From Cupriavidus necator N-1 (lineage in GTDB: Bacteria; Pseudomonadota; Gammaproteobacteria; Burkholderiales; Burkholderiaceae), in NCBI RefSeq assembly GCF_000219215.1, contig NC_015727.1, positions 372,001 through 436,000 of the forward strand: 64,000 nucleotides of DNA. Direction: 5' to 3'. Under the pieces are notes generated by a model that was not told the origin of the DNA, made no database searches, and worked only from the letters and a program-made list of their open reading frames with translations. A program made the translations under genes and the position numbers. Shown in pieces: positions 17,823 to 27,119 of this stretch (positions are counted from its first letter, which is position 1; every line of letters starts with the position of its first letter).

Positions 17823-18842
17823 TCACGTTTGTTGAAGCTTGTACACCCGCTTTGCCACCGCGGCAAACATATCGGAGCGTTCGCTCGGGCTGAAGCCGGA
17901 TGCAATCCGCTTGTAGCCGTTCCAAAGCGCGTTGTAAGAGGTATAAAGCATGTCGACCGGGAAGTTGCTCTCGAACATGCAGCGCGAAGGCGTGAACAGG
18001 TCGATCGCGGTCAGCACATATTGGCGGTGCAGATCAGCGAATTCTTCCGACGTGAGTGGCCGCGCGGGCCATTGGATTTTGGTGGGATCGGTTTGGGTAA
18101 CATAGATGCCGCCCAGCTTAACCACGATATTGCTGCAGGTCGCGAGCTGCGCCATTGCTTCCTTCCAGGCCTTGAAGCCCTCGGTGCGGCGCTCTGCGAA
18201 CCGTCCGATGCCAAGTGGACCACCCAAATGGTTAAGCACAATGGTGACCTGCGGAAACGCGTGTGCCAGGTCGAGGACCTCACCGAGTTGCGGCTGCAGT
18301 GCCCACGCCTCAAAATTGAGGTCCCGTCGCGCCAGTTCCGCGAATCCCTTACGGAATTCAGGCCTTTTCGAGATTTCCGCCTCGGATGCGCCGTAGATGG
18401 GTGGCAGCTCGGCATCGTACGCGAGCATGTGGCGAATGCCACGGAAGCGGCGGGAAGCCTCGGCGTGGGCATCCAGGACCTCGCCTACCGAAGCCCCCAG
18501 GCACAGGTTCGCATGAGGCATGATAGCGGCGCAGACTCCGGCCGCTTTGCCGCCACGTCGTTCGCTTTCCTGCACCACCCTTTCGGCGTATACGGTTTCG
18601 CCGACCGGTCGCATTGCTTCCGGCCCGTCGGTGTAATGCTGCGCATGGGAATCGACCAGGACGGTAGCGATGACGTTGTGGCCCGAGTCGGCCGTGTCCG
18701 CGATCAGCTCATCGGCGTCATACGGTTCGAAAAGTGGGTGTGTCCAGCCTTTGCCCCAAATGTGGTGGTGTGGATCGACGATGGGGAGATCCGGATCCAG
18801 TGCCACCTCGGCTTCAACATTATTCCAGTGCTTTGAAGTCAC
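17823..18842 (-). CDS. amidohydrolase-2 family protein
   Basis: A 339-aa TIM-barrel metal-dependent hydrolase/decarboxylase. The metal site begins with VDPHHHIWG near residue 20, and later motifs include LNHLGGPLG and FESNFPVD near the C-terminus. These enzymes hydrolyse lactones or decarboxylate aromatic or cyclic acids. I place the start at GTG 18842, with AAGGAG seven bases upstream; the open frame extends further but lacks family sequence. It is second in the leftward run, after the hydratase at 19026-19805. A lactonase role would suit opening of a cyclic intermediate, but this is inference. Confidence 0.85.
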   Translation of the reverse strand: MTSKHWNNVEAEVALDPDLPIVDPHHHIWGKGWTHPLFEPYDADELIADTADSGHNVIATVLVDSHAQHYTDGPEAMRPVGETVYAERVVQESERRGGKAAGVCAAIMPHANLCLGASVGEVLDAHAEASRRFRGIRHMLAYDAELPPIYGASEAEISKRPEFRKGFAELARRDLNFEAWALQPQLGEVLDLAHAFPQVTIVLNHLGGPLGIGRFAERRTEGFKAWKEAMAQLATCSNIVVKLGGIYVTQTDPTKIQWPARPLTSEEFADLHRQYVLTAIDLFTPSRCMFESNFPVDMLYTSYNALWNGYKRIASGFSPSERSDMFAAVAKRVYKLQQT

Positions 18843-19025
18843 GTCAGTCTCCTTGTGTCGGCACGTCGTACAAGCCGCTGTCGTCGCGGCCAATATCAGA
18901 CTGCAAGTTTGCAGGGCGCTGTTGGGGGTTGAGGCCCATACGGCAGCGCTACCGTTTTTTGACCATGTCTGGTTACCGGCACAGAGCAAGCTATCTTGCT
19001 CCGCAAGTCCACCGGGCAGCGTAGG

Positions 19026-19805
19026 TCACCGGCCTGTAAAGGCGGCCGGTCTCTTCTGGCGAAAGGCGGCGACGCCTTCGGCAAAATCCTGGGTAACGCC
19101 AGCCAGTCTCTGGCTGTTTCGCTCCGCCGCCAGCGTTTCGGTGAGCGTATGGTCGAGCGAGTAGCGGATCCCCTGGCGGATTAAGGCATAGGCACGGGTC
19201 GGTCCCCGCGCAAACCGCATCGCCAATGCCTGGGACTCGGCGGCCAACGCATCCTGGTCTACCACCTTGTAGACCATTCCCCATTGCGCGGCGGTTTCGG
19301 CAGGAATGCGCTCGCCCAGCATCATCATCGCCTGGGCACGTGCGCGCCCTATCTGGCGAGGCAGAATCCAGGTAGTCCCTGCGTCCGGAATCAGGCCGAT
19401 ATTGACGAAAGCCTGCAGAAAGTAGGCCTCTCGGGCAGCGAGTACGATATCGCCAGCAAGCGCCAGGGCGCATCCGGCGCCCACAGCAGGTCCGTTGACT
19501 GCCGTGATGAACGGAACAGGCAGCGCAAAGAGTCGCTCCAGGATCGGGTTGTAGTAATCCTCGAGCTTGGACCCGGAATCCTTGCTCGGCCCCCCCGAGG
19601 TCAGGTCTGCGCCGGACGAAAATGCCCTGCCGGCGCCAGTCAGCAACAGTACCCGCACCGTCTCTTCGTCCCGCACACGATCCAGTGCGTGAATGATCTC
19701 CGCCAGCGTATCGACATGCAGGGCGTTCAGGGCTTCCGGTCGATTCAGAACCAGTCTTGCAACCCCTTCTTCTTCACGGAATGTGACGTATTTGTATTCG
19801 TTCAT
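19026..19805 (-). CDS. enoyl-CoA hydratase/isomerase, PaaG-like
   Basis: A 259-aa crotonase-family enzyme. It has FSSGADLT near residue 65, the oxyanion segment VNGPAVGAGCA, and the IGLIPDAGTTWILPRQIG loop characteristic of the PaaG/PaaB branch that isomerises or hydrates ring or unsaturated acyl-CoAs. The final FRQKRPAAFTGR is the usual family end. The ATG at 19805 has no strong ribosome site. It heads the leftward run to 14201, and is divergent from the AraC regulator at 20140, which may control it. Confidence 0.87.
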   Translation of the reverse strand: MNEYKYVTFREEEGVARLVLNRPEALNALHVDTLAEIIHALDRVRDEETVRVLLLTGAGRAFSSGADLTSGGPSKDSGSKLEDYYNPILERLFALPVPFITAVNGPAVGAGCALALAGDIVLAAREAYFLQAFVNIGLIPDAGTTWILPRQIGRARAQAMMMLGERIPAETAAQWGMVYKVVDQDALAAESQALAMRFARGPTRAYALIRQGIRYSLDHTLTETLAAERNSQRLAGVTQDFAEGVAAFRQKRPAAFTGR

Positions 19806-20139
19806 TGTTTATTGATGGATTTGCAACAATGAGAGGTATTTTTCTGGTATTCCGTTCTGAAAGTGTTGGCGAAATTCGGCCATGTGAGGGTTGCTACCCA
19901 TAGATGGAGCCATGGTAGGCGTCCCTGCTGCCTGGAAAGCGTCTGCGCGAGAGGACCTTCTTGTCCATAGCGGCAATGCTTGTCCGTGGTGCTACAAACA
20001 GGTGATACTGCTCACAACAAAGAAGAAGCGGACTGGCGCATGGCGGGGCGAGCGCTAAAGAGAAGAGCGCAGGAAAAGTCAAGATTCAAGGTGAGCGAAT
20101 CGGACTTTCAAAATAAATAGCAGGAGAGGAGACAACAGC
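19806..20139. promoter_or_regulatory. 334-bp divergent promoter region (hydratase / AraC regulator)
   Basis: No gene is visible here. The region is less GC-rich than its flanks and must hold promoters for both divergent genes. A strong GGAGAGGAG ribosome site lies at 20123-20131 for the regulator. The hexamer TTGTCC occurs twice about 20 bp apart near 19970-19985, too short to call an operator. Confidence 0.4.
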
Positions 20140-21174
20140 ATGGAGCATTTTTCGTTTTCCAGTTTGAAGAGCCATTCCTCCGAGCGCCCTTGCTCTTTTT
20201 CGGCTGTCACCTTTGAGAACTCCAAGAGGTACTACACCGGCGAAGGAACATTGCTCGATGCAGGACAGAGTCCTCATCTGGATGTGACGATGGTGCTTGA
20301 GGTACCTTATCCGATGGGAAAGGTCAGTTCCCGTTCCAGGTACGTGTACCGCCGGGGATGGGACCATATCCGGGACAACAAGGAGAACATCATCACGCTG
20401 TGGTATATCAAGCGGGGAGGCATGACGCTCTCGCAGATGGGAAACACCTGCGAGATGAAGGCCGGAGACTTTGCCTTTACGCGTTCTAATTCGCCAATGC
20501 GCTATGAAAATATCCCTTGCAATTATGAACCGGCAGAATGGATGTTCATTATGTTTCCGCTGGAGGTGATCCATCGGTATTTTCCCCATGGCGCTCCGAT
20601 CTGCACCGGCATCAACATCTCCAACGAGCGGAAAGCCGCGATGCCGATGCTGATTTCGATGCTTTGCGAAGTGGCGGAGTCCCTCAACCGCGAGGTGACC
20701 GACTCACTGATCGATGCCCTCCTGAAGGAGGCGGCGTTGCTGACGGATCAGCAGGGGGCGCAGGTAGGTCGGCGCCAAAGCATCGGCGAGAAGCGCATCG
20801 AAGACATCAATTCCTATATTTCGCTGCACTTATCCAATCCCGAGCTGTCATTGTCGATGGTGGCGCAAGGCTGCAAGATATCGCCTCGTTATTTGTGCCA
20901 TCTGCTCAAAGAACACAACACCACATTTTCGCAGTTGCTGTGGACAGGGCGGCTCAATGAGGCGAAGAAGTGGCTGGTTCGGCTCGACAAGCGACATTAC
21001 GGTATCAATGAAATTGCTTACATGACCGGATACAAGAGCGTTGCTCATTTCAGTCGCATGTTCCGGGAAAAGTTCGGCCGTTCGCCACGCGAGTTCAGGC
21101 GACAGGAAGCTAGTGCAGAAGCGCTGACGGGAGTTGCCGAGCAAGAGGATCGCAAGGGGGTGGCGGTGGCTTGA
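20140..21174 (+). CDS. AraC-family transcriptional regulator
   Basis: A 344-aa regulator. Residues 60-180 form a cupin-like sensor domain (GDFAFTRSNSPMRYEN), and the last 100 residues hold two helix-turn-helix units: ISPRYLCHLLKEH and the signature GYKSVAHFSRMFREKFGRSPREFR. The ATG has a very good GGAGAGGAG site. It is divergent from the leftward hydratase operon and convergent with the etfA end, so its likely target is the operon starting at 19805. AraC members of this type usually activate catabolic operons when the substrate is present. Confidence 0.9.
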   Translation: MEHFSFSSLKSHSSERPCSFSAVTFENSKRYYTGEGTLLDAGQSPHLDVTMVLEVPYPMGKVSSRSRYVYRRGWDHIRDNKENIITLWYIKRGGMTLSQMGNTCEMKAGDFAFTRSNSPMRYENIPCNYEPAEWMFIMFPLEVIHRYFPHGAPICTGINISNERKAAMPMLISMLCEVAESLNREVTDSLIDALLKEAALLTDQQGAQVGRRQSIGEKRIEDINSYISLHLSNPELSLSMVAQGCKISPRYLCHLLKEHNTTFSQLLWTGRLNEAKKWLVRLDKRHYGINEIAYMTGYKSVAHFSRMFREKFGRSPREFRRQEASAEALTGVAEQEDRKGVAVA

Positions 21175-21526
21175 GCGACGGCGCGATGCATCACGCTACG
21201 GATTGCATTCCCGCACCGCACGGCCGGCGCATTCCTTGGGTTCAGCGTCGATCTGCGGTTTGCCATCCAGAAGGGCCACCGCCGCGCTGCGGGCATTGTC
21301 GCGCCGTCGAGTAAGCGGCTGCTGTGGGTCGGCCGCAGGCGCTCGCGCCAGGTTGTGAAATCTTCGCGCTGTCTGCTGCGATGCACCGCGACAATGTCAC
21401 CAGGGATGCGGAGCAGATTCGGCTCGAAGAGATCCAGGTGGTCACGCAGGCGCCCGTGCCGGTCTACGTGCTCTGAGCTTCTCGCTGCCCCGCGTTAGCT
21501 GGCGTATAAATGGTTGTCGTTCTTCT
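21175..21526. other. 352-bp gap without a recognisable gene
   Basis: This lies between the convergent AraC and etfA stops. A 47-codon open stretch ending at TGA 21474-21476 (ending in VTQAPVPVYVL) looks protein-like but has no start, no ribosome site and no family I recognise; it could be the tail of a lost gene. No clear terminator hairpin is seen. Confidence 0.35.
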
Positions 21527-22456
21527 TCAGCCGAGCGCCTTTACCAATTCCGGCACGACGGTGAACAAGTCGCCGACGATGCCGTAATCGGCGACCGAAA
21601 AGATCGGTGCTTCCGGATCCTTGTTGATCGCCACGATCGTTTTCGCATCCTTCATGCCGGCTAGATGCTGGATCGCGCCGGAAATGCCCACAGCCACATA
21701 CAATTGCGGCGCCACGATCTTGCCGGTCTGCCCGACCTGCCAGTCGTTCGGGACAAAGCCCGCATCCACGGCCGCCCGCGAGGCGCCCATCGCCGCGCCT
21801 AGCTTGTCCGCAAGCGGTTCCAGCACCTTGAAATTCTCCGCGCTTCCCATGCCCCGGCCGCCCGACACGATTACCTTTGCCGTCGTCAGTTCCGGCCGGT
21901 CCGACCTGGCCACTTCGCGGCTCAGGAACGTCGACTTGCCGCTATCGGCTACCGGCGCGACGGGTTCCACCGCGGCATTGCCACCGGTGGCAGCGGCATC
22001 GAAGCCGGTGGTACGGACCGTGATCACTTTCACCGCGTCGGTCGATTGCACTGTGGCAATCGCATTGCCCGCATAGATCGGCCGCTCGAAAGTGTCTTCG
22101 GCAATGACCTTGGTGACATCTGACACCTGCGCCACATCGAGTCTGGCGGCCACCCGTGGCAGGATATTCTTGCCATAGGCTGTAGCCGGCGCCAGGACGT
22201 GCGAGTACGCGTTCGCCAGCGCCAGCACTTGTTCCGCGACAGCCTCGGCCAGGCCTTCCGCCAACGGAGGCGCATCGGCCACCAACACTTTCGTGACAGC
22301 TGCCAGCTTCGATGCCGCTTCGGCCGCGCCGCCGCAGTGGTGGCCCGCTATGAGGATATGGACCTCGCCGCCGCAAGCGGCAGCCGCGGTCACGGTATGA
22401 AGGGTGCTTCCTTTCAAGGAAGCATTGTCGTGTTCGGCAATGACGAGTGCGGTCAC
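21527..22456 (-). CDS. etfA: electron transfer flavoprotein alpha subunit
   Basis: A 309-aa EtfA, the usual length. It binds FAD and passes electrons from acyl-CoA dehydrogenases to ETF:ubiquinone oxidoreductase. The C-terminal FAD domain shows VSGGRGMGS, the conserved [17 protein letters not shown] and [10 protein letters not shown], and the last part [17 protein letters not shown]. The start is GTG 22456 ([11 protein letters not shown] when read as Met), 23 bp after the etfB stop. The frame stays open across etfB, but that part is out of the etfB frame and is not coding. Together with etfB it serves the acyl-CoA dehydrogenases in the window, although these lie far away. Confidence 0.95.
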   Translation of the reverse strand: MTALVIAEHDNASLKGSTLHTVTAAAACGGEVHILIAGHHCGGAAEAASKLAAVTKVLVADAPPLAEGLAEAVAEQVLALANAYSHVLAPATAYGKNILPRVAARLDVAQVSDVTKVIAEDTFERPIYAGNAIATVQSTDAVKVITVRTTGFDAAATGGNAAVEPVAPVADSGKSTFLSREVARSDRPELTTAKVIVSGGRGMGSAENFKVLEPLADKLGAAMGASRAAVDAGFVPNDWQVGQTGKIVAPQLYVAVGISGAIQHLAGMKDAKTIVAINKDPEAPIFSVADYGIVGDLFTVVPELVKALG

Positions 22457-22479
22457 GATATGGTTTTCCTGTGTAAAGA

Positions 22480-23232
22480 TTATTGGATGACTTTGGCTTC
22501 GTTTTTCAGTTTGTGCAGCAGCGTGGCGACATCCGGCACGATCACTCCGGCGCAGCGCCTGGGCGGCTCCGCCACACGCAGCGTTCTCAGGCGTGGCCCC
22601 ACGTCCACGCCCAGATCGGCGGGCGTGACCACGTCCAAGGTTTTCTTCTTTGCCTTCATGATGTTGGGCAAGGTCACGTAGCGCGGCTCGTTCAGGCGCA
22701 GGTCGGTGGTAACCACCGCCGGCAGCGTCAGGGCCAACGTTTCCAGCCCGCCGTCCACTTCCCGGGTCACGGTAGCCTTGCCGTCCTCGAGCGTCAGCTT
22801 CGACGCGAAGGTTGCCTGCGGCCACCCGAGGAGGGCCGCCAGCATTTGCCCGGTCTGGTTGGCATCGTCGTCGATAGCCTGCTTGCCGAGGATGATCAGT
22901 TGCGGCTGCTCCTTGTTGGCGAGCGCCTGGAGCAGCTTGGCGACCGCCAGCGGTTGCAATGCTTCGGTGGTTTCGACCAGAATGCCGCGATCGGCGCCAA
23001 TCGCCATCGCGGTGCGCAGGGTTTCCTCGCATTGCGCCACGCCGCAGGAGACGGCCACCACTTCGGTCGCCTTGCCCCCTTCTTTCAGGCGGGTGGCTTC
23101 TTCGACCGCGATTTCATCGAACGGATTCATCGACATTTTGACGTTGGCAAGATCCACGCCGCTGCCATCCGATTTCACGCGTGGCTTGACGTTGTAATCG
23201 ACCACGCGCTTGACGGGCACCAGAATTTTCAT
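22480..23232 (-). CDS. etfB: electron transfer flavoprotein beta subunit
   Basis: A 250-aa EtfB, typical length. It starts [14 protein letters not shown] and contains the AMP-binding and recognition-loop stretches [31 protein letters not shown] and the conserved [15 protein letters not shown] (the last contacts partner dehydrogenases). GGAAGAG sits just before ATG 23232. It is followed directly by etfA. Dedicated etf genes in catabolic islands usually support locally encoded acyl-CoA dehydrogenases. Confidence 0.95.
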   Translation of the reverse strand: MKILVPVKRVVDYNVKPRVKSDGSGVDLANVKMSMNPFDEIAVEEATRLKEGGKATEVVAVSCGVAQCEETLRTAMAIGADRGILVETTEALQPLAVAKLLQALANKEQPQLIILGKQAIDDDANQTGQMLAALLGWPQATFASKLTLEDGKATVTREVDGGLETLALTLPAVVTTDLRLNEPRYVTLPNIMKAKKKTLDVVTPADLGVDVGPRLRTLRVAEPPRRCAGVIVPDVATLLHKLKNEAKVIQ

Positions 23233-23254
23233 GGTTACTCTTCCACATAAAGAA

Positions 23255-23280
23255 TCCGGGCCACCGTGCGGCGGCCCGGA
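23255..23280 (-). terminator. hairpin with T-rich tail between nitroreductase and etfB
   Basis: TCCGGGCC and GGCCCGGA form an 8-bp stem with a 10-base loop. On the minus strand it is followed by TTCTTTAT, so it could end the nitroreductase transcript or attenuate etfBA expression. It ends about 22 bp before the etfB start. Confidence 0.45.
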
Positions 23281-23374
23281 AAAGCCAACCATCGGGCCGG
23301 CTAGGAGACAACTTCCAAAAAAGAAACAAGACGTTGCTGCTGCACGGTGGCTGCCGTGATCAATACATAGCGAC

Positions 23375-24130
23375 TCAGTTCGTCACCCACTCCACGACTT
23401 CCGCCAGTGCCGCACGCCGCGAACGGAATGCATTGGCCGGGTGGCCCGTATCGGCATAGCCGAACGATGCGCCGGCAACAATAACGCGATGGTCCGGAAT
23501 GTTGAAGTAGGCGCGCATGAAGGGGCTGTACGCGGCAAGAGCTGCCTGCGCCACGCTCGCCACGCCAAGACTTTGCCCGGCAAGCAGGACGGTCGACAGG
23601 TAAATGCCGCAGTCGATCGCGCCATACGCGCCAAGGTCTCGCTCGGACGTAATCAGCAGCATGTGCGGGGCATCGAACAAGCGGAAATTCTTCAGCGCCT
23701 GGACCGCCGACGCCTCCCGGTCGCCATGGCGAGCTCCCACGCTTTGATAGAGCTGCCATCCGACCTCGCGCTGACGTTCCCTGTATACCCCCCGATACGC
23801 GGCCGGGAACGGGAAATCCGGCTGGGTCGCCGGCGCGCCGCCATTGCTGGCACAATCGGCTTCGGCGTGAGCAAATAGCGCCTCGCGCAAACGCTCGGTA
23901 CCCAGACCCGAGGTGACAATGACTTGCCACGGTTGCGAATTGCACCAGGATGGCGACAACTGCGCCATGGCCAGCATTCTCTCTATGACATGCCGGGGCA
24001 CGGGATCGGGCATAAAGCCGCGGCAACTGAACCGCCCGGAAAGAAGGCGGCCGAGCATGGCGGCATCCTCCGGCATGGCGCCATGGCTTGAATCGCTGGA
24101 CTGCAACGCGGTTCGAATATCTGTCGTCAT
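23375..24130 (-). CDS. nitroreductase-family FMN oxidoreductase
   Basis: A 251-aa nitroreductase-fold flavoenzyme. FMN-contact motifs RFSCRGF near 33-39 and [12 protein letters not shown] near 57-68 are present, along with the later [16 protein letters not shown] and [10 protein letters not shown]. Such enzymes use NAD(P)H to reduce nitro groups, quinones or enones. Placed between a CoA ligase and etfBA, a catabolic enone or enoyl reduction is more likely than detoxification, but this is inference. It begins 78 bp after the ligase stop in the leftward run. Confidence 0.88.
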   Translation of the reverse strand: MTTDIRTALQSSDSSHGAMPEDAAMLGRLLSGRFSCRGFMPDPVPRHVIERMLAMAQLSPSWCNSQPWQVIVTSGLGTERLREALFAHAEADCASNGGAPATQPDFPFPAAYRGVYRERQREVGWQLYQSVGARHGDREASAVQALKNFRLFDAPHMLLITSERDLGAYGAIDCGIYLSTVLLAGQSLGVASVAQAALAAYSPFMRAYFNIPDHRVIVAGASFGYADTGHPANAFRSRRAALAEVVEWVTN

Positions 24131-24208
24131 GCGGAACCCTCTCCGGTTGCGGCGTCATGGCGCACTGGCCATGCCACCGCATCATGCTGTTGCGACACGC
24201 GCGCCGGA

Positions 24209-25846
24209 TCAGGCCGCCCGCTTTTTGGCGATCAGGCCGATGGCCCATGCATCCCACGTGACCGGCGTACATCCGTCTTCGCGCAGTTTGTACTTCTGCA
24301 CCCGGCCGGTCGGGGTCTTTGGCAGCGCGTCGCGGAACTCATAGAAGCGCGGCACCGCGAAGTAGGGGAGGCTCTCCATTGACCAGCGGCAGAGCGCTTC
24401 GTGAGCCAGAGAGTGGCCGTCCCGGATGACCGCGGTCACCTTGATCTGCTCTTCGCCGCCTTCTTCCAGGATGACGCCATGGAACGCCACCTCGGCGATT
24501 GCCGGATGGGTCATGTAGGTGGCTTCGACCTCAAAGCTCGAAATGTTCTCGCCGCGGCTGCGTATGTAATCTTTCTTGCGGTCGAGGAAATAAAACCAGC
24601 CGTCTTCATCGATCTTGCCGATATCCCCGGTATGCATCCACAGGTTGCGCCAGACCTTGGCGGAGTCTTCGGGACGGCGCCAGTATCCTGAGAACATGAT
24701 GTGCGGCTTTCGCGGACGGAAAAGAATTTCGCCCGGCGTGCCGGCCAGGAGCGGATTGTCGTTCTCGTCGGCGATGATCACTTCGTAATCGTCATGCGCG
24801 ATGTGCCCGGAGGAAAGCGGCGGAGGCAGTGGCTCTCCATAGACCAGGTGAGCCAGCTTGGCGCCTTCGCTCTGGCCATAGCCATAGGAATTCAGGTAGC
24901 CAACGCCGAAACGCTCCTTCCAGATCTTGCCGATCTCGGGCGTAATCGGTACGCCGGTAATGCTGCGCAACTGGCCATGGCAACGTTTCATCGCTTCCGT
25001 ATCGGGCGCCTTGGCCACCAGCGGGAAGATCGAACCCATCAGCAAGGCATGCGCGGCGCCGGAGCGTTCGATTTCCTCCCAAAAGCCGGAAACCGAGAAC
25101 TGAGGACAGATCGAAAGCCGGACTTGCATTTGCAGCGCGGCCTGCGTGACCGAACTGATCGCCGACATGTGGAATAGCGGCAGGCAGGTCCACAAGATAT
25201 CCCGGGATTCCACCGGAATGGCTTCGAGCGTCTGGATACCTACGTTATACAGTGACGCATAAGGAATCATGCATCCCTTGGAGAGCCCCGTGGTGCCCGA
25301 TGTGTAGATCAGGCAGGACAGGTCCGAGGGCTTCGCCGTGAGCGGGATCGGCGTGTCGTCCGCGCCGCGATAGTCATCCAGGCTGCGCATCGGAATCGCG
25401 CATTCTTGTTCCGGCACGTCGCCGCGCACCAGGATCAGCTTCATGATCGGCAACTGGTCGTCGATCTCGTGGAATCGGTCGACCAGCTCCGCATCGCAAA
25501 TCGCCAGCGCCGCCAGCGAATCGTCAACCTGGTGCCGCAAGAACGTCTTGCGGTAGGCGGTGTTGACCGGACACCAGATGGCGCCCAGCTTGTTGATCGC
25601 GAACCAGCAGAGGTACACGTCAAGGCTGCTTTCCATGAAGGTCACCACGGAATGCCCCGCGCTGACACCGAGAGCGGCCAGGGAATGGGCCAGGCGCGTC
25701 GAGGCACGATCGAACTCGCGGAACGTCATGCTCTTGCCGCCGCACTCGATGAACGGCTTGTCTCCGGCTTCTTCCACCGCCCTGGCGAGCGAATGCAAAT
25801 GCGTGTGGTGCTCCGGCTTACCGGCCTGGGAACGATCGTATCGCAC
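24209..25846 (-). CDS. AMP-dependent acyl-CoA synthetase/ligase
   Basis: A 545-aa adenylate-forming CoA ligase. Motifs in order: the P-loop LIYTSGTTGLSKG, the LFHMSA motif, YGYGQSEGAK, HTGDIG, the hinge DRKKDYIRSRGENIS, and the catalytic lysine region LPKTPTGRVQK. I chose GTG 25846, preceded by GAGG at good distance; the frame is open to 25909, but the extra residues look unlike the family N-terminus. It resembles bacterial crotonobetaine/carnitine- or long-chain-type ligases. It is flanked by a quinone-reductase-like dehydrogenase and a nitroreductase, and probably activates the acid made by the upstream enzymes. Confidence 0.88.
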   Translation of the reverse strand: MRYDRSQAGKPEHHTHLHSLARAVEEAGDKPFIECGGKSMTFREFDRASTRLAHSLAALGVSAGHSVVTFMESSLDVYLCWFAINKLGAIWCPVNTAYRKTFLRHQVDDSLAALAICDAELVDRFHEIDDQLPIMKLILVRGDVPEQECAIPMRSLDDYRGADDTPIPLTAKPSDLSCLIYTSGTTGLSKGCMIPYASLYNVGIQTLEAIPVESRDILWTCLPLFHMSAISSVTQAALQMQVRLSICPQFSVSGFWEEIERSGAAHALLMGSIFPLVAKAPDTEAMKRCHGQLRSITGVPITPEIGKIWKERFGVGYLNSYGYGQSEGAKLAHLVYGEPLPPPLSSGHIAHDDYEVIIADENDNPLLAGTPGEILFRPRKPHIMFSGYWRRPEDSAKVWRNLWMHTGDIGKIDEDGWFYFLDRKKDYIRSRGENISSFEVEATYMTHPAIAEVAFHGVILEEGGEEQIKVTAVIRDGHSLAHEALCRWSMESLPYFAVPRFYEFRDALPKTPTGRVQKYKLREDGCTPVTWDAWAIGLIAKKRAA

Positions 25847-26016
25847 AATAATCCTCGCAATGTAAGCGCAATGTTGCGGGCTGCCAGCAACTGACCCCGG
25901 CTCCGCCAAATTTACGTTGAGATAATGAATGCATGCTTTCGATGCCGCGCAACCCGATTTGCCCGGCGGCGCAAGTGCTCGCCGGCTGTTGAGCCAGCGA
26001 CGGGGGGCGGCGCTTG

Positions 26017-27018
26017 CTACACCGAGATGCAGATCTTGCCGAAGTGCGCCTTGGCCTCTTGATGACGGAAGGCCTGCGTGAGTTCCTCGAGCGGAAACGT
26101 CCGGTGGAGTTGCGGCTTCAATCCATTGGCCGCGATCGCCTCGATCATCTGTTCGAGATGCTCCCGGCTGCCAACGGTCAGGCCGGCAATGCGGAGGTTT
26201 CCTGTAATGACGTGGCTCGCCGGGAACTGCAGCGGTTTGCGGCTGAGCGCGCCGACCAGGTTGACCTGGCCAGCGGTGCGGCAGGCGCGCAGCGTTTGCA
26301 CGAGGTCGCCGCCGACCACTTCCACCACATGATCTACGCCGCGGCCGCCGGTGATTTCACGAACCTTCGCCCCCCATTGTTCTTCCGCGCGGTAGTTCAC
26401 GACGTGGGCGGCGCCGAGTTTGTTCAGCCGCGAAATCTTTTCCTCGGAAGAGGTAATTGCGATCACGTTGGCTCCCGCCATCCTTGCGAACTGCAGCGCG
26501 AAGATCGACACCCCTCCGGTGCCCTGCACCAATACCGTGTCGCCCGGCTTCACCTTGCTTTCGACCATCAGCGCGCGCCATGCGGTCAGGCCGGCGCAGG
26601 GCAGGGTGGCGGCCTCCTCGTAGCTCAGCCCGGAGGGGATCTTGACGAACGCATTCTCGGGCAGGGAAACATACTCGCTGGCGAAGCCGTCGACATGTTC
26701 GCCGCGCATGCGGGAAACTTTTACCGGCGACGGGGCGCCATCGATCCAGTCGGGGAAATACGTGCCGACAACGCGGTCGCCGGGTTTGAACGCGCGTACG
26801 TCCCGACCCACGGCAACCACCTCTCCGGCGCCATCGGATAGCGGTACCCGGCCTTCGGCGGCCGGCATGATGCCGGCGACCACCAGATAATCGTGGAAAT
26901 TCAACGACGAGGCGCGGACGCGAACCAGGACCTCATTCTCGCGCGGCTCCGGCTGATCGATGGCGACAAGTTTCAGATTGTCGATGGTGGACGGGCTATT
27001 CAAGCGAACTTGTCTCAT
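26017..27018 (-). CDS. zinc-independent alcohol dehydrogenase / NADPH:quinone reductase-like (MDR family)
   Basis: A 333-aa medium-chain dehydrogenase/reductase. The N-terminal GroES-like domain has SLNFHDYLVV and the usual SDGAGEVVAVG. The Rossmann motif is GTGGVSIFALQFA near residue 175. Zinc-ligand cysteines of true alcohol dehydrogenases are absent, so it is more like enoyl- or quinone-reductases. It is second in the leftward run from 28400, 101 bp after the amidohydrolase. Possible roles are reduction of an alpha,beta-unsaturated ketone or acyl-CoA. Confidence 0.87.
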   Translation of the reverse strand: MRQVRLNSPSTIDNLKLVAIDQPEPRENEVLVRVRASSLNFHDYLVVAGIMPAAEGRVPLSDGAGEVVAVGRDVRAFKPGDRVVGTYFPDWIDGAPSPVKVSRMRGEHVDGFASEYVSLPENAFVKIPSGLSYEEAATLPCAGLTAWRALMVESKVKPGDTVLVQGTGGVSIFALQFARMAGANVIAITSSEEKISRLNKLGAAHVVNYRAEEQWGAKVREITGGRGVDHVVEVVGGDLVQTLRACRTAGQVNLVGALSRKPLQFPASHVITGNLRIAGLTVGSREHLEQMIEAIAANGLKPQLHRTFPLEELTQAFRHQEAKAHFGKICISV

Positions 27019-27119
27019 ATTGCTTTCCCAACTTGACTACCGAGATATGAACATCGATGCGCGCACGTATCGGCCAGATCCGTGCGCCTTGACCGGCTGA
27101 CGACGAGGACGGTCAGGAG

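Noticed and set aside
21336..21476. A 47-codon protein-like stretch ending VTQAPVPVYVL
   Set aside because: It has no start codon or ribosome site and too little length to judge; noted only as a possible gene tail.
22457..23032. Upstream extension of the etfA frame across etfB
   Set aside because: It is out of frame with etfB, which is clearly coding there; GTG 22456 gives the normal EtfA length.
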